Assembly (NCBI GenBank): GCA_027364825.1
Contig: DAHXOM010000373.1
Span: 1-10,477 of the forward strand
Origin: a bacterium
GTDB lineage: Bacteria > JAMCPX01
Length of the DNA stretch: 10,477 nt
Direction: 5' to 3'
Numbering within the stretch: the first letter of the stretch is position 1; every line of letters starts with the position of its first letter. Both the position numbers and the translations under genes were made by a program. This document shows, in pieces, positions 1 through 5,733 of the stretch. The notes beneath the pieces are model-generated. The model worked only from the letters and a program-made list of their open reading frames with translations, searched no databases and was not told where the DNA came from.

Positions 1-217
1 CGTATGCCCTGGGTGCCTGGCAGCTCAACATAATGGATATAGCTACCACATCATAGTCACCGGCGAAATCAACGGGCTGTACGTTTTCGTCACACACACT
101 TGCCTCCACCGTTTGCGGGAGGCTTGCCGCAACGGTAATAATTCCCAAAGGAGGGAGGGTGAACGGTGTTTGCTGGGGTAATTTCGGCCACCGCGGAAAA
201 ATCAAATGGAATTTCAT
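1..217 (-). CDS. B12-binding-domain radical SAM protein, N-terminal part (cut by window edge)
   Basis: Reading leftward from an ATG at 217-215 gives 72 uninterrupted codons to the window edge. The protein starts MKFHLIFPRWPKL, continues through TPFTLPPLGIITVAASLP and VCDENVQPVDF, and reaches DYDVVAISIMLSCQAPRAY. This pattern is characteristic of the N-terminal cobalamin-binding Rossmann domain of B12-dependent radical SAM enzymes: an N-terminal beta strand, a T-LPPLG turn, a CDEN segment and a DYDVVAIS strand. Such enzymes perform methylations, cyclisations or ring contractions at unactivated carbons. The CxxxCxxC cluster motif would lie beyond the window, so the radical SAM assignment rests on the N-terminal domain only. 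No strong ribosome binding site precedes this ATG. Its start overlaps the stop of a short upstream ORF in an ATGA arrangement, suggesting translational coupling. The gene is divergent from the rest of the cluster. The domain call is fairly sure; the substrate is unknown. Confidence 0.72.
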   Translation of the reverse strand, partial: MKFHLIFPRWPKLPQQTPFTLPPLGIITVAASLPQTVEASVCDENVQPVDFAGDYDVVAISIMLSCQAPRAY

Positions 218-258
218 ATGTTATTGTCTCTTGTTTTGTTTTTATTTTTTAAAAGCAT
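214..258 (-). CDS. Possible 14-aa leader ORF coupled to the B12 radical SAM gene
   Basis: On the minus strand an AAAAGGAG ribosome binding site (core AAGGAG at 268-263) sits four bases before an ATG at 258-256. This opens a 14-codon frame, MLLKNKNKTRDNNI, that stops at 216-214. The stop TGA overlaps the ATG of the B12 radical SAM gene (217-215) as ATGA. The only good ribosome binding site in this leader therefore serves the small ORF, and the enzyme could be translated by re-initiation. The peptide is rich in Lys and Asn and resembles no family I recognise. It may be a real leader peptide or a chance frame in an A-rich leader. Confidence 0.3.
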   Translation of the reverse strand: MLLKNKNKTRDNNI

Positions 259-293
259 AAAGCTCCTTTTCATGGTATGAGTAGAGTCTATTC

Positions 294-321
294 TGTATAA
301 CTATTTTTTGAACGGTGTCAA
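294..321 (-). promoter_or_regulatory. Sigma70-like promoter for the leftward B12 radical SAM gene
   Basis: Read on the minus strand, a perfect -35 box TTGACA (321-316) is followed after 16 bases by TATACA (299-294), five of six matches to the -10 consensus. Transcription would start near 287 and leave a leader of about 70 bases that contains the strong ribosome binding site of the 14-codon ORF. This is assigned by pattern only. Confidence 0.55.
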
Positions 322-356
322 GCCCAAAAAAGAATTATTGTTAAAATGCTTCGCAC

Positions 357-384
357 TTGACTTATTAAAGCTGGACAATATACT
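357..384 (+). promoter_or_regulatory. Sigma70-like promoter for the rightward YceI-like gene
   Basis: TTGACT (357-362), a 16-base spacer and TATACT (379-384) form a near-consensus promoter facing right. Predicted transcription starts near 391, giving an untranslated leader of about 115 bases before the ATG at 508. Its -35 box lies 35 bases from the -35 box of the divergent leftward promoter, so one regulator bound between them could control both directions. Confidence 0.55.
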
Positions 385-398
385 TTGAAATAGCAGAA

Positions 399-479
399 GA
401 GGTTAATGACCTCGTGAGAAGTTTTTCCCGTTTGACGTGCATATTTCGTGGAGGCGGACGGTTCGGAGGTTAAGACCTC
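399..479 (+). other. Leader with a duplicated GAGGT-TAA-ACCTC hairpin
   Basis: The untranslated leader of the YceI-like gene holds two near-identical short hairpins: GAGGTTAATGACCTC (399-413) and GAGGTTAAGACCTC (466-479). Each can fold on itself with a 4-5 base loop. Because the halves are the same, the first copy can also pair with the second (AGAGGT at 398-403 with ACCTCT at 475-480). Two alternative folds are therefore available just before the ribosome binding site at 492-498. It matches no riboswitch consensus I can recall. It could be an RNA switch, a pair of protein-binding operators, or chance. Confidence 0.3.
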
Positions 480-507
480 TGACAGAATAAAAAGGAGGTA
501 AGATTAT

Positions 508-1248
508 ATGATCTTCTTAGCAGGTATAGTATTACATGCGATGCTTATAGCGGCACCGCAAAGGCCCGTCATAGAATTCCGTGTTACGAATGCGTATGTC
601 TCGTATACTGCGCAAGAAACCAATATGGGGTCTTCAGTAAAAACCACGGTTGGACGTAATGATCATCTTTTCATTGAACTGCTTGGCTCTCCTGAAATGC
701 AGGCAAAGCTTGTGATCTCAGCTACAGGTTTCAAAACCGACAAGCCGATGCGGGACTGGTCTGTAAAGACACTGTATTTGAAGTCCGGACAGTATCCGGA
801 AATCACCTTTGAAATATTGAAAATAAATGGAGAGCCTCTGTCAAAAGTTCTGCACCCGCTCAATAAAGACATGCTCCTGAAAGCGGATCCCCGGAATGAG
901 ACTGTGGACATGCTTCTTCCTGATAAAGCGAATGCTCCCTTAGTTTTGCGGGTAGGCGGAGAGGAACTATCGGTAGAGGGAAAGCTCAGGAATGATATCC
1001 TCAATGCTATCAACGCGGATAAAGGTCAGATTCATTTAACCGGCAAACTTACCGTGGCAGGCGGGTCAAAAGACTTTGACACTGCGGTATCCTTTCAGAA
1101 AATAGGAAATAATGAGTTTGCCCTTTCTACAACCATTGACGCTAAGTTCAGTGATTTTGGTATGTCAGCGCCGAACCTTGCGTGGGTTATCGAAGTTCAT
1201 AATGCGTTGGTCCTTAAGGGGTACGCCGTAATCCAGGTTTTGAAATAA
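508..1248 (+). CDS. YceI-like putative lipid/isoprenoid-binding protein
   Basis: This is a 246-residue protein. The start is an ATG preceded by AAGGAGG at 492-498, with an in-frame stop at 499-501, so no upstream start is possible. The first 17 residues are hydrophobic (MIFLAGIVLHAMLIAAP) and look like a signal segment, but they lack the usual Lys/Arg at the N-terminus, so export is likely rather than certain. The C-terminal half (about 165-246) shows the YceI pattern: a strand with LTGKLTVAGGSKDFD, a strand with VSFQKIGNNEFALSTTIDAKFSDFGM, and a closing strand VIEVHNALVLKGYAVIQV. YceI proteins are lipocalin-like beta barrels that bind polyisoprenoids or other amphiphiles. The chain is longer than a typical YceI protein (about 190 residues) and its N-terminal part is less recognisable. 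Next to lipid-type biosynthesis genes, a role in holding or moving a hydrophobic product is plausible but inferred. Confidence 0.55.
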   Translation: MIFLAGIVLHAMLIAAPQRPVIEFRVTNAYVSYTAQETNMGSSVKTTVGRNDHLFIELLGSPEMQAKLVISATGFKTDKPMRDWSVKTLYLKSGQYPEITFEILKINGEPLSKVLHPLNKDMLLKADPRNETVDMLLPDKANAPLVLRVGGEELSVEGKLRNDILNAINADKGQIHLTGKLTVAGGSKDFDTAVSFQKIGNNEFALSTTIDAKFSDFGMSAPNLAWVIEVHNALVLKGYAVIQVLK

Positions 1249-1277
1249 TTTTTGGATATTACGACAGCACTCAAACA

Positions 1278-1298
1278 GGGCGATTCACCGAATAGCCC
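1278..1298. repeat. Short imperfect palindrome GGGCGATTC-ACC-GAATAGCCC
   Basis: Two nine-base arms, GGGCGATTC and GAATAGCCC, pair with one mismatch around a three-base loop. They are followed by CCTAC, so the unit ends in the 'GCCCCTAC' form typical of dispersed palindromic repeats in environmental bacterial genomes. It lies 30 bases after the YceI-like gene and could also act as a weak transcription stop, but there is no T-run after it. Confidence 0.4.
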
Positions 1299-1336
1299 CT
1301 ACAATAAAATCCCGATGTTTAAGTCCTCTGTAAGAC

Positions 1337-1410
1337 TGTCATTGTGAGAAATGAAATGACGAAGCAATCTATAGGCATAGGGATTGCTTCGCCTTTGGCT
1401 CGCAATGACA
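1337..1410. repeat. REP/MITE-like 74-bp palindromic repeat
   Basis: Outer arms TGTCATTGTGAG (1337-1348) and CTCGCAATGACA (1399-1410) pair with one mismatch. Inner arms CGAAGCAATC (1360-1369) and GATTGCTTCG (1382-1391) pair perfectly. The whole forms a two-step hairpin that matches a dispersed intergenic repeat type (GTCATTGCGAG...GAAGCAATC...) that I recall from many environmental, largely anaerobic, genomes. Such units are non-coding and are probably mobilised by, or derived from, transposable elements. Together with the preceding short palindrome it fills most of the 281-base gap between the YceI-like gene and the first radical SAM gene, marking a junction between transcription units. Confidence 0.65.
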
Positions 1411-1479
1411 GGGTAATAGTTTTCCTTTTTTGCTAATATTCGAAGGATGCTCCCTTTAAATAACAATGATTACAAAGGC

Positions 1480-1506
1480 TTGACAATAAGTGTTGAGGCG
1501 TGTAAT
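1480..1506 (+). promoter_or_regulatory. Candidate promoter for the first radical SAM gene
   Basis: A perfect TTGACA (1480-1485) is followed 15 bases later by TGTAAT (1501-1506). TAATTT (1503-1508) at 17-base spacing is an alternative. Transcription would start near 1513, only about 17 bases before the GTG start at 1530, leaving the AGGGA motif (1515-1519) as ribosome binding site in a very short leader. The -10 box or the spacing is suboptimal. Confidence 0.4.
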
Positions 1507-1529
1507 TTCTTCACAGGGACATAGATATC

Positions 1530-2618
1530 GTGGCGATAAACAATACAGTATTAAATCTTTCCAAGAAATTACCGTTGTCAGGAGAGTGGACATTCGCAGA
1601 CCTTCTTACGGACACACGTGTGCGGGAACGCTGGGAAAAGGTCAGAAAATACTTTTTCTTGAGAGAATCAACCTATGATATGGCAACCAGGTGCAACATG
1701 CGTTGCGACGGCTGTTACTACTATAACGGAGAAAAACAGTTTACACGGGAAAACCTTGATCCTGAAGCATGGCGGGATCTTTTCCGTGAGGAAAAGAAAA
1801 GAGGCATAACGTTTGTGGTACTTGCAGGTGCAGAGCCTTCTCTGGTCCCGGATCTGGTGCAAGCCTGCTATGACGAAATCCCGTTGGGCTGTATAGCGAC
1901 GAACGGATTGAAGCGTATTCCGGAATCAGCGGGGTATAAGATACACATTTCAGTCTGGGGCAACGACGAGACCAGTTACAGGGTCAGAAAGGCAAAAAAC
2001 CTTCTCAAAAAACAGATCGATAATTATGCAGGAGATCCTCGAGCTGTATTTGTCTACACGTTTTGCCAGGATAATATCGATGAATCCTACGAAGCAGCGG
2101 AACTTCTGGCTTCGCAAGAATGCAAGATCACGTTCAACATGTTTTCCGCACCGTTGAACTATTCCGGGAACCTTTTGCACACGCCGGAAACCCTGGGAAA
2201 AGTCCGCACTACCATGATAGACCTCATGGAAAAATACCCGGAATCGGTATTATTTTCGCATTATAGTGCCGTTGCGCACACCCACAAAAAGAGCCTGTAT
2301 CAGCTGTTTTCGTGTCCCTATCCCCGTATGAACCCATCGGTTGCATTCGGTCTCGGCAGGTCGTTCCGGCAGTACAGGACGGACCTTACGTGGGACAGGA
2401 CAGCGTCGTGTTGTGTGCCGGACACGGACTGTAATGACTGCAGGCATTATGCCGCAGGGAGTTCTATCGTTACCTCAAAGCTCAACAGACATACCGGTAA
2501 TCCGGAGATCTTTAAGTCATGGCTCGATTACGTGGATACCTATCTGGCTGTCTGGGTTAAAGGATACGACAAGGGGGAAAACCTCTGTTCTCATATAGAG
2601 CAACCGCCCGGTTTTTAA
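1530..2618 (+). CDS. Radical SAM protein with Cys-rich C-terminal region (copy 1)
   Basis: This 362-residue protein has a GTG start. The nearest ribosome binding site is AGGGA at 1515-1519; the spacing is a little long, but no other start upstream of the cluster motif is better placed. The radical SAM motif is C55-x3-C59-x2-C62 (CNMRCDGC), which binds the [4Fe-4S] cluster that splits S-adenosylmethionine. AGAEPS (99-104) takes the place of the usual GGE SAM-contact motif. The C-terminal part carries C262, then C294-C295, C301 and C304 in the form CC-x5-C-x2-C-R, followed by AAG. This could bind an auxiliary Fe-S cluster, as in SPASM/twitch enzymes, or zinc. The protein is a paralogue of the product of 3301-4302: shared features are YDM-x3-C, the ATNGL segment, the W-G-(N/D)-(D/E) turn, TPE/TPG before a helix, and the C-terminal Cys set. 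No leader-peptide substrate is visible nearby. The substrate is unknown; modification of the acyl product or a biosynthetic intermediate is inferred from context. Confidence 0.85.
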   Translation: MAINNTVLNLSKKLPLSGEWTFADLLTDTRVRERWEKVRKYFFLRESTYDMATRCNMRCDGCYYYNGEKQFTRENLDPEAWRDLFREEKKRGITFVVLAGAEPSLVPDLVQACYDEIPLGCIATNGLKRIPESAGYKIHISVWGNDETSYRVRKAKNLLKKQIDNYAGDPRAVFVYTFCQDNIDESYEAAELLASQECKITFNMFSAPLNYSGNLLHTPETLGKVRTTMIDLMEKYPESVLFSHYSAVAHTHKKSLYQLFSCPYPRMNPSVAFGLGRSFRQYRTDLTWDRTASCCVPDTDCNDCRHYAAGSSIVTSKLNRHTGNPEIFKSWLDYVDTYLAVWVKGYDKGENLCSHIEQPPGF

Positions 2619-2691
2619 TATAATACAAATTTTCTGGACATTGGAATATTTTCTGTTTTAAAAATAACAATCAAACCTAAAGGAGGAGCTT

Positions 2692-3285
2692 ATGCGGAAA
2701 AGAAACAGTATTTTCGGTGTATTTGCAGGGATAAGTATGCTGGCTATCGTTATAGCTTTAGTTGCAGGAGGGTGCAGACGCGCTATCAATGGGGGCTCGG
2801 AAAAGGTAGAGATCAAACAGGAGAGTTATTTCCCTGAATTGGGGAAAACATTCCCGGGTTACCGGGGGAAGTCGATATATCTGGCAAATGTGGACAATCA
2901 GGCAAACAATACAACCACATGGTATTACTATAATCCCCAGGGCAACATCACCTATGAAAGCTGGCCGAGCCTGACGTCATATTTCTGGTACGTTATTCAA
3001 AAGGGACTGGAGCGTGCAGGGCTTAAGGTGTATAGCATGGATCAGGCCACAACTGCTCCGGAGGTCGATATTACGCTTGAGTCTATTACGGACCAGCAAT
3101 TCCAGTATATGGTCAGCGTACACGGAAAGGGCGCTCCTTTTCAGAAACGCTTTACCATAACCATGGCGCCGGCAGCGACGACCGATGCAGGGCTCCTCGA
3201 GAAGCGGGCATACAAGATGATCGATAAGATGGTAAAAGCGATGCTGGAAGACCGGGGATTCGAGCGCGCAGTTTCCGCCCGCTGA
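2692..3285 (+). CDS. Small lipoprotein of unknown function
   Basis: This is a 197-residue protein with a near-ideal ribosome binding site, AGGAGG at 2681-2686, five bases before the ATG. The N-terminus MRKRNSIFG is followed by a hydrophobic stretch to residue 27 and a Cys at 28 (LVAGGC). This fits a type II lipoprotein signal, although Ala at position -3 is less common than Leu. The mature part contains a strand (GKSIYLANVDNQ), an aromatic-rich stretch (WYYYNPQGNITYE), a segment suggesting a helix (YFWYVIQKGLERAGLKVY), further strands and a C-terminal amphipathic helix. That layout resembles small outer-membrane lipoproteins such as the LptE or YajG types, but I do not recognise a specific family. 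It stops 15 bases before the second radical SAM gene and lies between the two radical SAM paralogues, so all three are probably co-transcribed. An envelope role linked to the cluster product is inferred. Confidence 0.7.
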   Translation: MRKRNSIFGVFAGISMLAIVIALVAGGCRRAINGGSEKVEIKQESYFPELGKTFPGYRGKSIYLANVDNQANNTTTWYYYNPQGNITYESWPSLTSYFWYVIQKGLERAGLKVYSMDQATTAPEVDITLESITDQQFQYMVSVHGKGAPFQKRFTITMAPAATTDAGLLEKRAYKMIDKMVKAMLEDRGFERAVSAR

Positions 3286-3300
3286 GGAAAAGAATCATAC

Positions 3301-4302
3301 ATGCAGACAGTAAGTACGCTGCTTACCGGAGAGTGGAAGAAACGGTACAACGCAATATCCCATCTCAACATACGCAGTTCCATCTATGATATGACGAACA
3401 AGTGTAACCTGAGATGTAAAGGTTGTTTCTTTTTTTCCTCGGATGAACATAAACTGCAGGAGGAGACAAGCCTCGGGAAATGGGAGGAGTTTGTCGAGAA
3501 GGAAAAGGAACGGGGGGTGAACCTTGCGATATTGATCGGAGGGGAACCGACACTCTTCCTTGACAGGATTGAGGCATTTTATAAACGCATTCCAACGTAT
3601 TGCGCAACAAACGGCCTTATCAAAGTTCCGAGAGACCGTTTCCCGGACATGATGGTCGGGATCTCCCTGTGGGGAGACGAGAACGAAGAACAGGTCCTGC
3701 GCGGAAAGAACACCTTCGGCACGTCCCTGAAGAATTATAAGGGCGACCCTTATACCTATTATCTTTACACGATAACGCCGAGGCAGGTGGGCACCGGTAC
3801 GATCGAACGGATCATAAATAAGATATCGGATGCAGGGTTAAAGGTACATCTCCAGTTGTTCTCGAACGACGAGGACGTAGAAGGCTTTGTGTGGACGCCC
3901 GGGATACTCGATCGCGTGCGCGATGAAATGGACGATATGCTGGAGAGGTATCCCAACACCGTAATATCCAGCAAGTACTATCATAAAATTATAACGAGCG
4001 GGAAGATGCTGGACAGAACATGGGGATGGATGGAATGCCCGTCTGTGACAGAGCCCATGGATACACGAAACCCCCAGCCAAAGCGGCTTATTCGCTTCAT
4101 ACGGTGGGGAGCAGACCTTAAAACAACGCACCGGTGCTGTACATCGGCCACCCGGGAGTGCTCTACCTGCAAGGACGGCGCTGCACACATGAGCTGGGTA
4201 ATGGTAAACAAGCGGGCACACATGCGCAGCCCTGAAGATTTCCAGCACTGGGTAGAGGTCTATGAAATGTTCGCCAAACTCTATCGTTTCATCCCGTGGT
4301 AA
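3301..4302 (+). CDS. Radical SAM protein with Cys-rich C-terminal region (copy 2)
   Basis: This 333-residue protein has an ATG start. A GAGGAAAAG ribosome binding region (from 3284) overlaps the stop of the lipoprotein gene, favouring translational linkage. The cluster motif is C35-x3-C39-x2-C42 (CNLRCKGC), followed by the classical GGEPT at 80-84 and ATNGL at 102-106. C-terminal cysteines are C246, C279-C280, C287 and C290 in the form CC-x6-C-x2-C-K, followed by AAH. This mirrors the first paralogue and suggests a shared auxiliary metal site. Relative to copy 1 the N-terminus is 20 residues shorter, and the GGE motif is canonical where copy 1 has GAE. The two proteins may act in sequence or as a pair on the same pathway. 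The enzyme class is certain on sequence grounds; the reaction is not known. The gene ends directly at a palindromic element that separates it from the ketosynthase operon. Confidence 0.87.
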   Translation: MQTVSTLLTGEWKKRYNAISHLNIRSSIYDMTNKCNLRCKGCFFFSSDEHKLQEETSLGKWEEFVEKEKERGVNLAILIGGEPTLFLDRIEAFYKRIPTYCATNGLIKVPRDRFPDMMVGISLWGDENEEQVLRGKNTFGTSLKNYKGDPYTYYLYTITPRQVGTGTIERIINKISDAGLKVHLQLFSNDEDVEGFVWTPGILDRVRDEMDDMLERYPNTVISSKYYHKIITSGKMLDRTWGWMECPSVTEPMDTRNPQPKRLIRFIRWGADLKTTHRCCTSATRECSTCKDGAAHMSWVMVNKRAHMRSPEDFQHWVEVYEMFAKLYRFIPW

Positions 4303-4458
4303 TGCAGGTTGTCCGACAATATACAAAATTACCTCTCCCCCTTGATGGGGGAGACGGAGAGAGGGTGAAATCTGTTGATATTTAATGAATTTGCCACCCT
4401 CCCTTTCTTCCCTCCCGTCAAGGGAGGGACAGAAAAAGACATTGTTGGACAACCTGTA
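4303..4458. repeat. 156-bp nested palindromic element between radical SAM and KS genes
   Basis: The ends are inverted repeats: TGCAGGTTGTCCGACAAT (4303-4320) and ATTGTTGGACAACCTGTA (4441-4458). They pair over 18 bases, with two positions that would be G-U pairs in a rightward transcript. Inside are three more stems: TCTCCCCC/GGGGGAGA (4334-4341 with 4347-4354), GAGGGTG/CACCCTC (4361-4367 with 4395-4401), and TCCCTCCC/GGGAGGGA (4409-4416 with 4422-4429). The result is a branched, cloverleaf-like fold. No ORF is evident, no clear target-site duplication is visible, and the element starts at the last base of the radical SAM stop region. It is best read as a small non-autonomous mobile or structured repeat. 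It may also act as an attenuator or mRNA-stability element before the KS operon. Confidence 0.6.
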
Positions 4459-4463
4459 AAAAG

Positions 4464-4469
4464 AAGGTG
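4464..4469 (+). promoter_or_regulatory. Ribosome binding site that sets the first KS start
   Basis: AAGGTG (4464-4469) lies six bases before the ATG at 4476. A GTG at 4467-4469 in the same frame could in principle start three codons earlier, but it is part of this binding site and has none of its own. Confidence 0.6.
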
Positions 4470-4475
4470 CACGTT

Positions 4476-5726
4476 ATGAGGTCTGTTCGTCCCGTGGTTT
4501 TGGGATACGATGCCGTATCTCCCCTGGGCACTGTTTTTGAGGATCAATGGAACAGGGCTGCACAGGGACAGAGCGGTATAGGACCCCTGACGCGGTTTCC
4601 CCTGAGAGAGAATTTTCCGGTGCAGATCGCAGGACAGGTGTCCGATGTGGACGTTACTCCATACCCGTTCTTAAGACCCAGGGAAATGGTACACTGGAAA
4701 TCACCGATCTTTAAATACGGCATGCTCGTGGTCCATCGAACCTTAAAGAAGATCGGACTGGACATTACCGGTGAGCTTTCTCCAAGGATAGCAACCACGT
4801 TCAGCACCGCTATCGGGGGGCTTGATGCCGTGCTCGATGCGGACAGGACCATGGTACAATCCGGACAGTTGCCCAAGCCGTACGTGAACCCGAATTCCTG
4901 TATTAATATGGTCGGAGGCAAGATATCGATCCTTACCAATGCCACAGGCCCTATCCTTACCACGGTCACGGCCTGTGCCACGGGAAGCACCTCGATGATT
5001 ATCGGGTCCATGTTATTGCAGAGCGGCATGGCTGATGTCGCCATTTGCGGGGCAGTGGATTTCCCACTGGTGGAAAGCATTGTTGCAGGGTTTGCCACGA
5101 TGAACGGAGCATACCAGAACAGTGCGGAATCCGCTCCGGAACCGCCGTCCCGTGCAAGCAGGCCGTTTTCCATGGACAGGCGGGGGTTCATCATCTCGGA
5201 GGGGGCAGGGTGTGTTATCCTGTCAACAAGGGAATTTGCAGAGGCACACGGATTGAAGTATGCCATAGAACTGGCGGGATGGTCCATGACAGCCGATGCC
5301 TACCACTCCGTAGCACCGCGGCAGGACACTATCGTTCATTGTATCGATGGCGCCATCAAGCATGCAGGCATCAACCCCGGAGATATCAGTGCGATCAATG
5401 CACATGCGACATCAACCAGGGTAGGGGATGAGGTCGAATACAGTGCCCTCCGGCAGATCTTCCAGGACAGGATTCCTCCGGTAAGTGCCAACAAATCCAT
5501 GATCGGTCATGCAATGGGTGCGTCCAGTGCCCTGGAGAGTATATTTGCCATGGAGGGCATGATGAGGGACGCGGTCCTTCCAACGATAAACTACACGCCC
5601 GACCCATCCATAAACATTGACTGTGTTTCCGGGTCTGTTAGAACGCTGAAACAAGAATATGTCTTAAAGAATGCATTCGGCTTCGGTGGGGCGAATGCCT
5701 GCATACTATTTCACAGGATTCAATGA
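4476..5726 (+). CDS. Beta-ketoacyl-ACP synthase, FabF/type II KS-like (KS1)
   Basis: This 416-residue protein is the usual length for FabF-type condensing enzymes. It would catalyse decarboxylative Claisen condensation of an acyl group with malonyl-ACP. The full Cys-His-His set is present: Cys167 in TACATGS, His310 in NAHATST, and Lys340/His345 in NKSMIGH. The thiolase fold's glycine-rich C-terminus NAFGFGGAN is at 399-407. The usual HGTST motif reads HATST, a small deviation that keeps the His. RPFSMDRRGFIISEGAG, typical of FabF-like enzymes, is at 229-245. It is the first gene of a run in which the next three genes follow with gaps of 7, 0 and 8 bases, so they form one operon. KS2 is a clear paralogue, and a KS1/KS2 heterodimer like the KS-CLF pairs of type II polyketide systems is possible. 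Unlike chain length factors, KS1 keeps its catalytic Cys. Confidence 0.92.
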   Translation: MRSVRPVVLGYDAVSPLGTVFEDQWNRAAQGQSGIGPLTRFPLRENFPVQIAGQVSDVDVTPYPFLRPREMVHWKSPIFKYGMLVVHRTLKKIGLDITGELSPRIATTFSTAIGGLDAVLDADRTMVQSGQLPKPYVNPNSCINMVGGKISILTNATGPILTTVTACATGSTSMIIGSMLLQSGMADVAICGAVDFPLVESIVAGFATMNGAYQNSAESAPEPPSRASRPFSMDRRGFIISEGAGCVILSTREFAEAHGLKYAIELAGWSMTADAYHSVAPRQDTIVHCIDGAIKHAGINPGDISAINAHATSTRVGDEVEYSALRQIFQDRIPPVSANKSMIGHAMGASSALESIFAMEGMMRDAVLPTINYTPDPSINIDCVSGSVRTLKQEYVLKNAFGFGGANACILFHRIQ

Positions 5727-5733
5727 GGGGAGT

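Noticed and set aside
1490..1678. 62-codon plus-strand frame overlapping the first radical SAM start
   Set aside because: It overlaps a gene with clear motifs in another frame and has no protein similarity I can recognise.
3838..4452. 204-codon minus-strand frame opposite the second radical SAM gene and the palindromic element
   Set aside because: It runs through a repeat and the antisense of conserved radical SAM motifs; there is no recognisable protein pattern.
4303..4458. CRISPR or tRNA-like reading of the cloverleaf palindrome
   Set aside because: There are no repeated spacer units, anticodon arm, T-loop or CCA-type features; the arms are those of a palindromic repeat.
4544..5287. Long 247-codon minus-strand frame opposite KS1
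   Set aside because: It is the mirror of a strongly conserved KS coding sequence, has no ribosome binding site and resembles no family.
5671..5733. In-frame upstream start for KS2
   Set aside because: It would translate the out-of-frame end of KS1, and ATG 5734 has a GAGGGG ribosome binding site.
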